From contig CAJNBS010000007.1 of the NCBI GenBank assembly GCA_905221065.1, positions 13,604 through 77,603 of the forward strand: DNA of 64,000 nucleotides, given 5' to 3'. Numbering within the stretch: position 1 is the first letter of the stretch; each line of letters begins with the position of its first letter. Origin of the DNA: a bacterium. Its GTDB lineage: Bacteria; Bacillota; Bacilli; Lactobacillales; Streptococcaceae. Both the position numbers and the translations under genes were made by a program. Below are positions 1-7,075 of this stretch, piece by piece. The notes under the pieces were generated by a model. It saw only the letters and a list, made by a program, of their open reading frames with translations, was not told the origin of the DNA and searched no databases.

Positions 1-604
1 CTTGTATGTGATCGAGGTCAAAGCGAACACGGGGCTCAGCTGTTTTGAAGTAGAGGATTTCGTGTTTCATAATCAGACCAAGTGGCCCGTGAGTAGGAGT
101 CTGGAAGGTGCTGACGTTGGTTGTATGTGTTTTAGTAACATACTTAGCTGCGTGGATTTCATCGTTCATAACGACCAAAACTCCTTTGTCAGCAGCCCTG
201 TCGTCGCTAGCCACTCGTAGAGCACTCAGATAATTATAGACACCATCACTGCCGAGTTCGTTGGAGCTGCGCATGGCCCCTGTTAGTATGATAGGCATGT
301 GGGGAACTTCCATTGTGTCAAGGAAATAGGCTGTTTCTTCCAAAGTGTCGGTCCCGTGTGTGATCACCACCCCATCGTAGTTAGCAGCTTCCTCTTTAAT
401 TTTTTGGTAGAGGGCCAGCATATGCTTGGGTTTGATATGGGGGCTTGGTAGGTTAAAAAAGTCTAGGGAGTGGACTTGGATTCCTTCGAGAGGATTGGAC
501 ACATGGTTCATGGGATTATCTGAACTGGTCACAACAGCACCAGAAGCATCGGCCTGCATGGAAATAGTCCCACCAGTATGTAAAACAAGGATTTTCTTAG
601 GCAT
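1..604 (-). CDS. ansA: L-asparaginase, N-terminal part (cut by window edge)
   Basis: Type I-like L-asparaginase, hydrolysing asparagine to aspartate and ammonia in the cytoplasm. The 201 visible residues start MPKKILVLHTGGTIS, which contains the first catalytic threonine motif (TGGTI), followed near residue 80 by the second motif THGTDTLEETA, and by the conserved DEIHAAK segment near residue 145. The reading frame stays open to the left edge, so the C-terminal third lies outside the window. The start is the ATG at 602-604 with a purine-rich AGAAAGAG upstream. It is divergent from the HAD-family gene, with only about 65 bp between the two starts for both promoters. Confidence 0.93.
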   Translation of the reverse strand, partial: MPKKILVLHTGGTISMQADASGAVVTSSDNPMNHVSNPLEGIQVHSLDFFNLPSPHIKPKHMLALYQKIKEEAANYDGVVITHGTDTLEETAYFLDTMEVPHMPIILTGAMRSSNELGSDGVYNYLSALRVASDDRAADKGVLVVMNDEIHAAKYVTKTHTTNVSTFQTPTHGPLGLIMKHEILYFKTAEPRVRFDLDHIQ

Positions 605-628
605 GATTTACTCACTCTTTCTGAAATG

Positions 629-637
629 TGGTATAAT
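629..637 (+). promoter_or_regulatory. Extended -10 promoter of the HAD-family gene
   Basis: TGG followed by a perfect TATAAT (632-637) lies 32 nt before the ATG at 670. This is the usual extended -10 form in streptococci. No strong -35 is seen. Confidence 0.6.
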
Positions 638-669
638 CATTGTATCACAAAAGGGGAGATTGGGATAGG

Positions 670-2061
670 ATGGAAGTCAAAGCTGTTTTTTTTGATATCG
701 ATGGAACCTTGGTTAACGATCGCAAGAGTGTTTTGAAATCCACTAAGGACGCGATTAAGATTGTCAAAGAACAAGGGGTACTGGTTGGCGTAGCAACAGG
801 ACGAGGACCTTTTTTTGTTAAGGAATTGATGGACGATTTGGATTTGGATTTTGCGGTAACCTACAATGGCCAGTATATCTTTACTAAAGACAGGGTCTTG
901 TTCACGAGCCCAATTTCCAAGTTGCATTTGCGCCATCTAATTAGCTATGCTAAAAAAGAGGGCAAGGAGATTGCCCTAGGGACCAAGGATGCCATGTTGG
1001 GTTCTAAAATCATGTCCTTTGGTCTGGGTTCTTTTTCTCAACGAATCAGTCGCTTCGTTCCCTCTGTTTTAACCCGGACGGTGAGTCATTCCTTTAATCG
1101 TATGGTCAGCAAGGTTGTTCCCCAAAAGGAAGAAGACCTGCTTCATCTGATGAATCAGCCTATCTACCAAGTTTTGATGCTGATGACGCCAGAAGAATCT
1201 GAGAAGGCAGCAGCTGATTTTGAAGACTTGAAATTGACACGTAGCAATCCTTTTGCAGCGGATGTCATCAATCAGGGAAATTCAAAATTGGAAGGCATTC
1301 GCCGAGTTGGGAAAGAATATGGCTTTGACCTTAACCAAGTCATGGCCTTTGGTGACTCAGATAACGACCTTGAAATGCTGGCTGGTGTCGGTATGTCCGT
1401 TGCTATGGGAAATGGTAGTAGCAGTGTAAAGGAAGTGGCCAAACACATCACGACCAGCAATCAGCAAGACGGAATCCACAAGGCCTTGGAACATTTCGGT
1501 GTTTTGTCTTCAGAAAAAGTCTTTGTCAGTCGTGACTATCATTTCAATAAGGTCAAGACCTTCCACCACATGATGGATGAACGGACCCAAGAAGAGCCTC
1601 GAGCTTGGGATTTAGAAGGTGCAACCCATAGGGCTGGCTTTAAAATAGAAGAATTGGTGGAGTTTGTTCGAGCTGCCAGTCCTTCTGAAGAGGACTTTGG
1701 TCAAGCTCTATCGCAACTTCATCAGGCCCTTGATAAGGCAGCAGATAAAGTAGCCAAGAAGACACCTGCCCAGCAAGATTTGGTAGGGCAAGTGGATGCC
1801 TTGATTGACACGCTCTACTTCACCTACGGTAGTTTTGTCTTGATGGGGGTGGACCCAGAACGTATTTTTGACATTGTCCATCAGGCCAATATGGGGAAAA
1901 TTTTCCCAGATGGCAAGGCTCATTTTGATCCAGTGACCCACAAAATCTTAAAACCAGATGATTGGGAAGAAAAATACGCTCCAGAGCCTGCTATTAAAAA
2001 GGAACTGCAGCGCCAACTCAAGGCTTATGAACGCCATAAAGAGAGAAATAATACTCAATGA
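670..2061 (+). CDS. Cof-type HAD phosphatase fused to a MazG/PRA-PH-like domain
   Basis: A 463-residue two-domain protein. Residues 1 to about 270 form a Cof/YbjI-type HAD hydrolase: FFDIDGTLV carries the nucleophile and acid aspartates, and GDSDNDLEM near residue 220 is the metal-binding motif. Residues about 285-463 resemble phosphoribosyl-ATP pyrophosphohydrolase/MazG-like all-helical domains (HMMDERTQEEP, then EELVEFVRA, then QVDALIDTLYFTYG with its metal-type acidic residues). The fusion suggests a nucleotide or sugar-phosphate housecleaning enzyme; the substrate is unknown. The start at 670 is preferred over the in-frame ATG at 640 because GGGGAG precedes it and 640 lies on top of the transcript start. 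The last codons and the TGA stop are supplied by a BOX element. Confidence 0.85.
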   Translation: MEVKAVFFDIDGTLVNDRKSVLKSTKDAIKIVKEQGVLVGVATGRGPFFVKELMDDLDLDFAVTYNGQYIFTKDRVLFTSPISKLHLRHLISYAKKEGKEIALGTKDAMLGSKIMSFGLGSFSQRISRFVPSVLTRTVSHSFNRMVSKVVPQKEEDLLHLMNQPIYQVLMLMTPEESEKAAADFEDLKLTRSNPFAADVINQGNSKLEGIRRVGKEYGFDLNQVMAFGDSDNDLEMLAGVGMSVAMGNGSSSVKEVAKHITTSNQQDGIHKALEHFGVLSSEKVFVSRDYHFNKVKTFHHMMDERTQEEPRAWDLEGATHRAGFKIEELVEFVRAASPSEEDFGQALSQLHQALDKAADKVAKKTPAQQDLVGQVDALIDTLYFTYGSFVLMGVDPERIFDIVHQANMGKIFPDGKAHFDPVTHKILKPDDWEEKYAPEPAIKKELQRQLKAYERHKERNNTQ

Positions 2062-2276
2062 AAGACTAGGAAACTAGCCGCAGGCTGCTCAAAGCACTGC
2101 TTTGAGGTTGTAGATAGAACTGACGAAGTCAGCTCAAAGCACTGCTTTGAGGTTGCAGATGAAACTGACGAAGTCAGCTCAAAACACTGTTTTGAGGTTG
2201 CAGATAGAACTGACGAAGTCAGTCACATATGTACGGCAAGGCGACGTTGACGTGGTTTGAATAGTATAAATAGTAT
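2050..2276 (+). repeat. BOX element, boxA-boxB x3-boxC
   Basis: Pneumococcal-type BOX repeat. A shortened boxA (about 2050-2087, missing roughly 11 bp of the usual AAATCAAAGAGCAA part) is followed by three 45-bp boxB units at 2088-2132, 2133-2177 and 2178-2222, each ending in CTGACGAAGTCAG, then boxC (2223 to about 2276) with CGGCAAGGCGACGTTGACG. The start of boxA overlaps the end of the upstream coding sequence and provides its stop codon. Confidence 0.92.
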
Positions 2277-2277
2277 A

Positions 2278-2306
2278 CAAAAAGGAGCGCTGTGCTCCTT
2301 TTCTTC
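2278..2306. terminator. Bidirectional terminator
   Basis: GGAGC-gctgt-GCTCC hairpin with A-run before and T-run after, between the convergent HAD-family and universal stress genes. Confidence 0.75.
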
Positions 2307-2310
2307 GTGA

Positions 2311-2763
2311 TTATAAGGTTTTTTCTTGTTCTCTCACAACCAGCAAATCGACCTTAGCATGGCGGAGGATGTATTCAGATGAAGAACCGACCAAGAGGCG
2401 TTCAAAGGCGTTGAGACCAGTTGCGCCAACGAGGATGAGGTCCACTTCTTCTGCATCTGGAATAGTACGTGCAAGTAGGGTCTTTGGATTTCCCATTTCG
2501 ATGACGATATGAACATCTGTCACACCAGCATCTTTAGCGCGTTTTTCGTACTCTTTCATCAGACTTTCAGCGTCGACTTGGAGTTCTTCGTAAACTTCAG
2601 CATCAAAGGTGGATACGCTTTGGAGTGCGCGTGTGTCAATGACATGAGCGATGGTGAGTTTAGCGTCGTTTCGTAGAGCAGAATGAACTCCCTTGACAAA
2701 AGCCAAGTCCGCTTCCTTAGAACCATCGATTGCGACCATAATATTTTGGTAACGTTGTGCCAT
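2311..2763 (-). CDS. Universal stress protein, UspA family
   Basis: A 150-residue single-domain UspA fold protein. It begins with YQNIMVAIDGS, the first strand and acidic residue of the nucleotide pocket, and ends with the G-2x-G-9x-G-S type ATP-binding motif (GATGLNAFERLLVGSSSEY), so it belongs to the ATP-binding class. The start at 2763 is set by AGGAGG eight nt upstream. It is a single-gene unit, convergent with the HAD-family gene. The role in streptococci is not defined beyond a stress association. Confidence 0.93.
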   Translation of the reverse strand: MAQRYQNIMVAIDGSKEADLAFVKGVHSALRNDAKLTIAHVIDTRALQSVSTFDAEVYEELQVDAESLMKEYEKRAKDAGVTDVHIVIEMGNPKTLLARTIPDAEEVDLILVGATGLNAFERLLVGSSSEYILRHAKVDLLVVREQEKTL

Positions 2764-2925
2764 AATGAAACCTCCTGAAATTTTCTTACTATAATTGTAA
2801 ACCTTTTCACTATAGAAGTAAAGTAAAAAAAGTATTTTTTCAAAAGAATGTTAGCGTTTTAAATCTATATAAATATATGATAAAATAAAAGAAAGGATAG
2901 CAGGAAAGAAGTGAAGGGAGGGAGA

Positions 2926-3228
2926 ATGATGAAAAACTCTTTTCAAGAAGCAAAAAAATCAAATTTCCTTTATTATGGAATCATCCTAGCCTCTGTCTTG
3001 GTAGAAGTGATCATGATCTGGCAATTAGAGAAGTTAATTCCTCTTCTCTATCCAGGTTTTATTGGCTTTTTAGTCTTTCATCTACTCTACCATCTGCTAT
3101 TATTCCTAGTTGCAAAAAGAAGTGGTCGCTGGGATTACTTGATGATATGGGGACTTTTCCTCATGTTCAATCTTCTTTATGACTCCTTCTTAGGCCTGCT
3201 TTTTCTAGGTTTATCTTTTGGTATGTGA
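2926..3228 (+). CDS. Small hypothetical membrane protein
   Basis: About 100 residues with three or four predicted hydrophobic segments (roughly residues 15-35, 42-62, 70-98) and a basic KRSGRWDY loop, so a polytopic inner-membrane protein with no family I recognise. A GTG at 2911 would add five residues, but GGGAGGGAG lies immediately before ATG 2926/2929, which favours one of those. It has its own extended -10 like sequence (TGATAAAAT near 2878) and its own terminator, so it is monocistronic. Confidence 0.7.
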   Translation: MMKNSFQEAKKSNFLYYGIILASVLVEVIMIWQLEKLIPLLYPGFIGFLVFHLLYHLLLFLVAKRSGRWDYLMIWGLFLMFNLLYDSFLGLLFLGLSFGM

Positions 3229-3267
3229 TATTTTTTGGCAAAACACCTGCTATCACCATTGTCTCGA

Positions 3268-3293
3268 CCTCGCTTTTAGCGAGGTTTTTCTTC
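3268..3293 (+). terminator. Rho-independent terminator
   Basis: CCTCGC-tttta-GCGAGG followed by TTTTTCTT, downstream of the small membrane protein gene. Confidence 0.85.
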
Positions 3294-3324
3294 TATCCGC
3301 ACCTAGTAACACATTTCAGCAAAC

Positions 3325-3353
3325 TTGTCGCATTCTCTTTCTAGTGGTATAAT
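3325..3353 (+). promoter_or_regulatory. Promoter of alaT
   Basis: TTGTCG (3325-3330), a 17-nt spacer, and TATAAT (3348-3353) with an extending TGG. The ATG follows 30 nt later behind GAGGAAA. Confidence 0.75.
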
Positions 3354-3383
3354 GTTACTATCTCGATGAATTGAGGAAACAAG

Positions 3384-4598
3384 ATGAAAGAATATAACAA
3401 GTCTAGTAAGTTAGAACATGTTGCTTATGATATCCGTGGTCCTGTTTTGGAAGAAGCCATGCGGATGCGAGCAAACGGAGAAAAGATTTTACGCTTGAAT
3501 ACAGGAAATCCAGCAGAATTTGGCTTTACAGCGCCAGACGAAGTCATTCATGACTTGATTATGAATGCGCGTGATAGTGAAGGATATTCTGACTCCAAAG
3601 GGATTTTCTCAGCCCGTAAGGCCATCATGCAGTATTGCCAATTGAAGAAATTCCCTAATGTGGATATTGATGATATTTACCTTGGAAATGGCGTCAGTGA
3701 GTTGATTGTCATGTCCATGCAGGGGCTTTTAGATAATGGAGACGAGGTCTTGGTGCCTATGCCAGACTATCCTCTCTGGACAGCCGCTGTCAGCCTAGCT
3801 GGGGGAAATGCCGTTCACTATATCTGTGATGAAGCTGCAGAATGGTACCCAGATATTGATGACATCAAGTCAAAAATCACTTCCAATACCAAGGCAATCG
3901 TCCTTATCAATCCAAACAACCCAACTGGAGCCCTTTATCCTAAGGAACTCTTGTTGGAGATTATTGAGATTGCCCGTCAGAACGATTTGATCATCTTTGC
4001 GGATGAAATCTATGACCGCATGGTCATGGATGGACATGTGCATACGCCTGTGGCGAGCTTGGCACCAGATGTCTTCTGTGTCAGCATGAATGGTCTGTCA
4101 AAATCTCACCGTATCGCTGGTTTCCGTGTGGGGTGGATGGTCTTGTCTGGTCCTAAGACACATGTTAAAGGCTATATCGAAGGTCTCAATATGTTGTCCA
4201 ATATGCGCCTTTGCTCTAACGTTTTGGCCCAACAAGTCGTACAAACTTCCTTGGGAGGTCACCAGTCAGTCGATGAATTGCTCCTTCCTGGTGGACGAAT
4301 CTATGAGCAAAGAAATTTCATCTACAATGCTATTCAAGATATTCCAGGCTTATCTGCCGTTAAACCCAAGGCTGGGCTCTATATCTTCCCGAAAATCGAC
4401 CGCACTATGTACCGTATCGATGATGATGAGCAGTTTGTCCTTGATTTCTTGAAGCAGGAAAAGGTTCTATTAGTTCATGGTCGCGGGTTCAATTGGCAGG
4501 AACCAGACCACTTCCGTATCGTTTACCTTCCTCGTGTTGATGAACTAGCCCAAATCCAAGAAAAGATGACTCGTTTCTTGAAACAGTATCGTAGATAG
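3384..4598 (+). CDS. alaT: Alanine-type aminotransferase, class I PLP fold
   Basis: A 404-residue fold-type I aminotransferase of the AlaT group, expected to interconvert pyruvate and alanine with glutamate. Visible landmarks are NPNNPTGALY (about 176-186), the cofactor-contacting Asp/Tyr pair in FADEIYD, and the Schiff-base lysine K240 in NGLSKSHRIAGFRVGW. The conserved C-terminal substrate arginine lies in HFRIVYLP. The N-terminal KLEHVAYDIRGPV is typical of the AlaT branch. It has its own promoter and stands alone before rpmH. Confidence 0.9.
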   Translation: MKEYNKSSKLEHVAYDIRGPVLEEAMRMRANGEKILRLNTGNPAEFGFTAPDEVIHDLIMNARDSEGYSDSKGIFSARKAIMQYCQLKKFPNVDIDDIYLGNGVSELIVMSMQGLLDNGDEVLVPMPDYPLWTAAVSLAGGNAVHYICDEAAEWYPDIDDIKSKITSNTKAIVLINPNNPTGALYPKELLLEIIEIARQNDLIIFADEIYDRMVMDGHVHTPVASLAPDVFCVSMNGLSKSHRIAGFRVGWMVLSGPKTHVKGYIEGLNMLSNMRLCSNVLAQQVVQTSLGGHQSVDELLLPGGRIYEQRNFIYNAIQDIPGLSAVKPKAGLYIFPKIDRTMYRIDDDEQFVLDFLKQEKVLLVHGRGFNWQEPDHFRIVYLPRVDELAQIQEKMTRFLKQYRR

Positions 4599-4639
4599 GG
4601 CTTACATTAGAAAAAGCTGGAAACATTTGCCTAGAGCTA

Positions 4640-4668
4640 TTGACAAAAGTGAAAGAATCAGATAGAAT
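4640..4668 (+). promoter_or_regulatory. Strong promoter of rpmH
   Basis: Perfect TTGACA (4640-4645), 17-nt spacer, TAGAAT (4663-4668): close to consensus, as expected for a ribosomal protein gene. Confidence 0.85.
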
Positions 4669-4742
4669 AGTAAAGTATGTTTAGTAACTGATCACTTTAT
4701 AGCCGGCTAAACGAATACAAAATCTATGAGGAGGTATTCATC

Positions 4743-4877
4743 GTGAAACGTACTTATCAACCAAGTAAACTTCGTCGTGCGCGCAAACACGGATTCCGTA
4801 ACCGTATGTCAACTAAAAACGGTCGTCGCGTATTGGCAGCTCGTCGTCGTAAAGGACGCAAAGTTTTGGCTGCATAA
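4743..4877 (+). CDS. rpmH: 50S ribosomal protein L34
   Basis: A 44-residue, highly basic protein ([11 protein letters not shown] near the start, [16 protein letters not shown] at the end) that matches L34 along its whole length. L34 is a late-assembling protein of the large subunit. The start codon is GTG, with GAGGAGG about 11 nt upstream. It is a single-gene unit between a near-consensus promoter and a strong terminator. Confidence 0.97.
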
Positions 4878-4893
4878 TCCAAACGAACTATAT

Positions 4894-4932
4894 CAAAAAT
4901 CAGTAGGAACTCGAGTCTACTGATTTTTATTT
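4894..4932 (+). terminator. Terminator of rpmH
   Basis: Long stem AAATCAGTAG / CTACTGATTT followed by TTATTTTT. Confidence 0.85.
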
Positions 4933-5015
4933 TTGTAAAAAAGTACAAAAGGCTTTATATTTTTGCTCAAATGGTGTATAATATTTCACATACTGTAAAA
5001 AAATGGAGAATAATC

Positions 5016-6980
5016 ATGAAGAAATCAAAAGTTATGCTGTTTGGAGCTATGGCTTTGACAGCAGGTCTAGCTCTAGCGGCATGTGGATCATCTCAATCAA
5101 GTAATGCAGACAAGACTTACTCTTATATCTTTGTCAATAACCCAGACACCTTGGATTATATTACCTCTACACGAGATTCTACATCTAGTATCACAACTAA
5201 CTTGATTGATGGCTTGTTGGAAAATGACCAGTATGGCAATCTCATTCCATCTATGGCTGAGTCATGGACAGTATCAAAAGATGGTTTGACCTACACTTAT
5301 AAAATCCGTCAGGGAGCTAAATGGTACACTTCTGAAGGAGAAGAGTATGCGGATGTAACGGCTTATGACTTTGTGACTGGTCTCAAGTATGCTGCTGATA
5401 AAAAAGCTGAGAACTTGTACTTGGTACAAGACTCCATCAAGGGTCTAGCAGACTATGTTGAAGGAAAATCATCTGATTTTGGAACTGTTGGTGTGAAGGC
5501 AGTGGATGATTACACCCTCCAATACACCCTCATCCAACCAGAGACTTATTGGAACTCTAAAACAACAGCAAGTATTCTTAGTCCTGTAAATGAAGCTTTC
5601 TTGAAGTCTAAGGGAGATGACTTTGGAAGTGTGACACCATCAAGTATCTTGTCAAATGGTCCTTACTTGTTTAAGTCTTTCACATCAAAATCTTTGATTG
5701 AATTTGACAAAAACCCTAATTACTGGGATAAGGACAATGTTAAAATCGAGAAAGTGAAACTCTCTTTCTTTGACGGATCTGACCAAGACAGTATTGCAAG
5801 AGGATTCTTAGAAGGCAACTATACAGACGGTCGTATTTTCCCAACCAGTTCAGTCTTTGCTGAACTCAAGAAGGGAAATGAGGACAAGATTACTTATACA
5901 CCACAAAACTCAGTTACTTTCTACTATCTTTTCAACGTCAATCGTCAAAGCTACAAGCAGACTATGAAGCAGTCTGATAAGGAAAAGACAGATGCACGCG
6001 CAGCTATGCAAAATAAAGATTTCCGTCAGGCTATCAACTTTGCTTTTGACCGTCATGCTTATGCAGCGCAGACAAATGGTGAAGATGGAGCAGACCGTAT
6101 CTTGCGTAACACGGTTACACCAAGTAACTTTGTCCAAGTTGGCGATAAGAACTTTGGTGATATTGTCAATGAAAAAATTGTCAACTACGGTAAAGATTGG
6201 GCAAATATCAACCTAAACGATGGTAAGCAAGCCTTCTTGAACCCTGACAAGGCCAAAGAGAAATTTGCGAAGGCCAAAGAAAGCCTGCAAGCTCAGGGAG
6301 TAACCTTCCCAATTCATTTGGATATGCCAGTTGACCAGACTGCTAAGTTAGATGTGCAACAGGCCGGATCTTTCAAACAAACAGTGGAAGAAACTCTAGG
6401 TAAGGAGAATGTAGTCATCGATGTTATCCAACTTTCTCCGGATGAAAAAGACCAGGCAACTTACTTTGCAGATACAGCAGAACAAAAAGACTATGATATC
6501 GACATCTCAGGATGGGGTGGAGACTACTCAGATCCTAAGACTTACCTAGCCATCCTTGATCCAGAAACAGGTTCTCAGTTGAAAAACATGGGCTTGTCTG
6601 AAGGAAAAGACAAGGAAGTCAAGGACAAGATTGGTCTTTCTGACTACAAGAAACTCTTGGATCAGGCTGATGCGGAAATCACAGATACTCAATCCCGCTA
6701 TGAAAAATATGCTGAAGCCCAAGCTTGGTTGACAGATAGCGCCTTGTTCCTACCAGTTCAAAGTGGTGGAGCCAATCCAATCTTCCGCAAGACTGTACCG
6801 TTTACAGGACCATTCTCATTTGTTGGACACAAAGGAGATGCAGACAACTATAAATATGTTGAATTGCAAAAAGAGCCAGTCACTGCTAAACAGTACCAAG
6901 AACTCTATGAAAAATGGCTAAAAGAAAAAGCTGAGTCAAATAAAAAAGCTCAGGAAGATTTAGCTAACCATATTCAATAG
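5016..6980 (+). CDS. Orphan oligopeptide-binding lipoprotein, AliB-like
   Basis: A 654-residue substrate-binding lipoprotein of the AmiA/AliA/AliB family (SBP_bac_5 fold). The signal peptide ends in LALAAC with lipidated Cys23. The body has the family landmarks ESWTVSKDGLTYTYKIR, EFAKNPNYWDK-like FDKNPNYWDK and DFRQAINFAFDR, and the C-terminus WLKEKAESNKKAQEDL. Orphan Ali receptors deliver peptides to the Ami permease, encoded about 43 kb downstream here. The start at 5016 has GGAG about 11 nt upstream; the longer reading from 4971 would start inside the -10 box. The segment TYLAILDPETGSQLKNMGLSEG is closer to AliB than to AliA, from memory of those proteins. Length is normal and no damage is seen. 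Confidence 0.88.
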   Translation: MKKSKVMLFGAMALTAGLALAACGSSQSSNADKTYSYIFVNNPDTLDYITSTRDSTSSITTNLIDGLLENDQYGNLIPSMAESWTVSKDGLTYTYKIRQGAKWYTSEGEEYADVTAYDFVTGLKYAADKKAENLYLVQDSIKGLADYVEGKSSDFGTVGVKAVDDYTLQYTLIQPETYWNSKTTASILSPVNEAFLKSKGDDFGSVTPSSILSNGPYLFKSFTSKSLIEFDKNPNYWDKDNVKIEKVKLSFFDGSDQDSIARGFLEGNYTDGRIFPTSSVFAELKKGNEDKITYTPQNSVTFYYLFNVNRQSYKQTMKQSDKEKTDARAAMQNKDFRQAINFAFDRHAYAAQTNGEDGADRILRNTVTPSNFVQVGDKNFGDIVNEKIVNYGKDWANINLNDGKQAFLNPDKAKEKFAKAKESLQAQGVTFPIHLDMPVDQTAKLDVQQAGSFKQTVEETLGKENVVIDVIQLSPDEKDQATYFADTAEQKDYDIDISGWGGDYSDPKTYLAILDPETGSQLKNMGLSEGKDKEVKDKIGLSDYKKLLDQADAEITDTQSRYEKYAEAQAWLTDSALFLPVQSGGANPIFRKTVPFTGPFSFVGHKGDADNYKYVELQKEPVTAKQYQELYEKWLKEKAESNKKAQEDLANHIQ

Positions 6981-7025
6981 TATTCCTAGTCACGCTTTTC
7001 AGTTAAGCATAGTGGCTGGATTCAG

Positions 7026-7075
7026 AAAAAGGCCCTACCAGAGCTTCTTGATTCTGGTAGGGCCCTTTCTTTATT
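7026..7075. terminator. Bidirectional terminator
   Basis: GGCCCTACCAGA / TCTGGTAGGGCC stem, A-run on one side and T-run on the other, serving both the lipoprotein gene and the convergent kimA-like gene. Confidence 0.88.
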
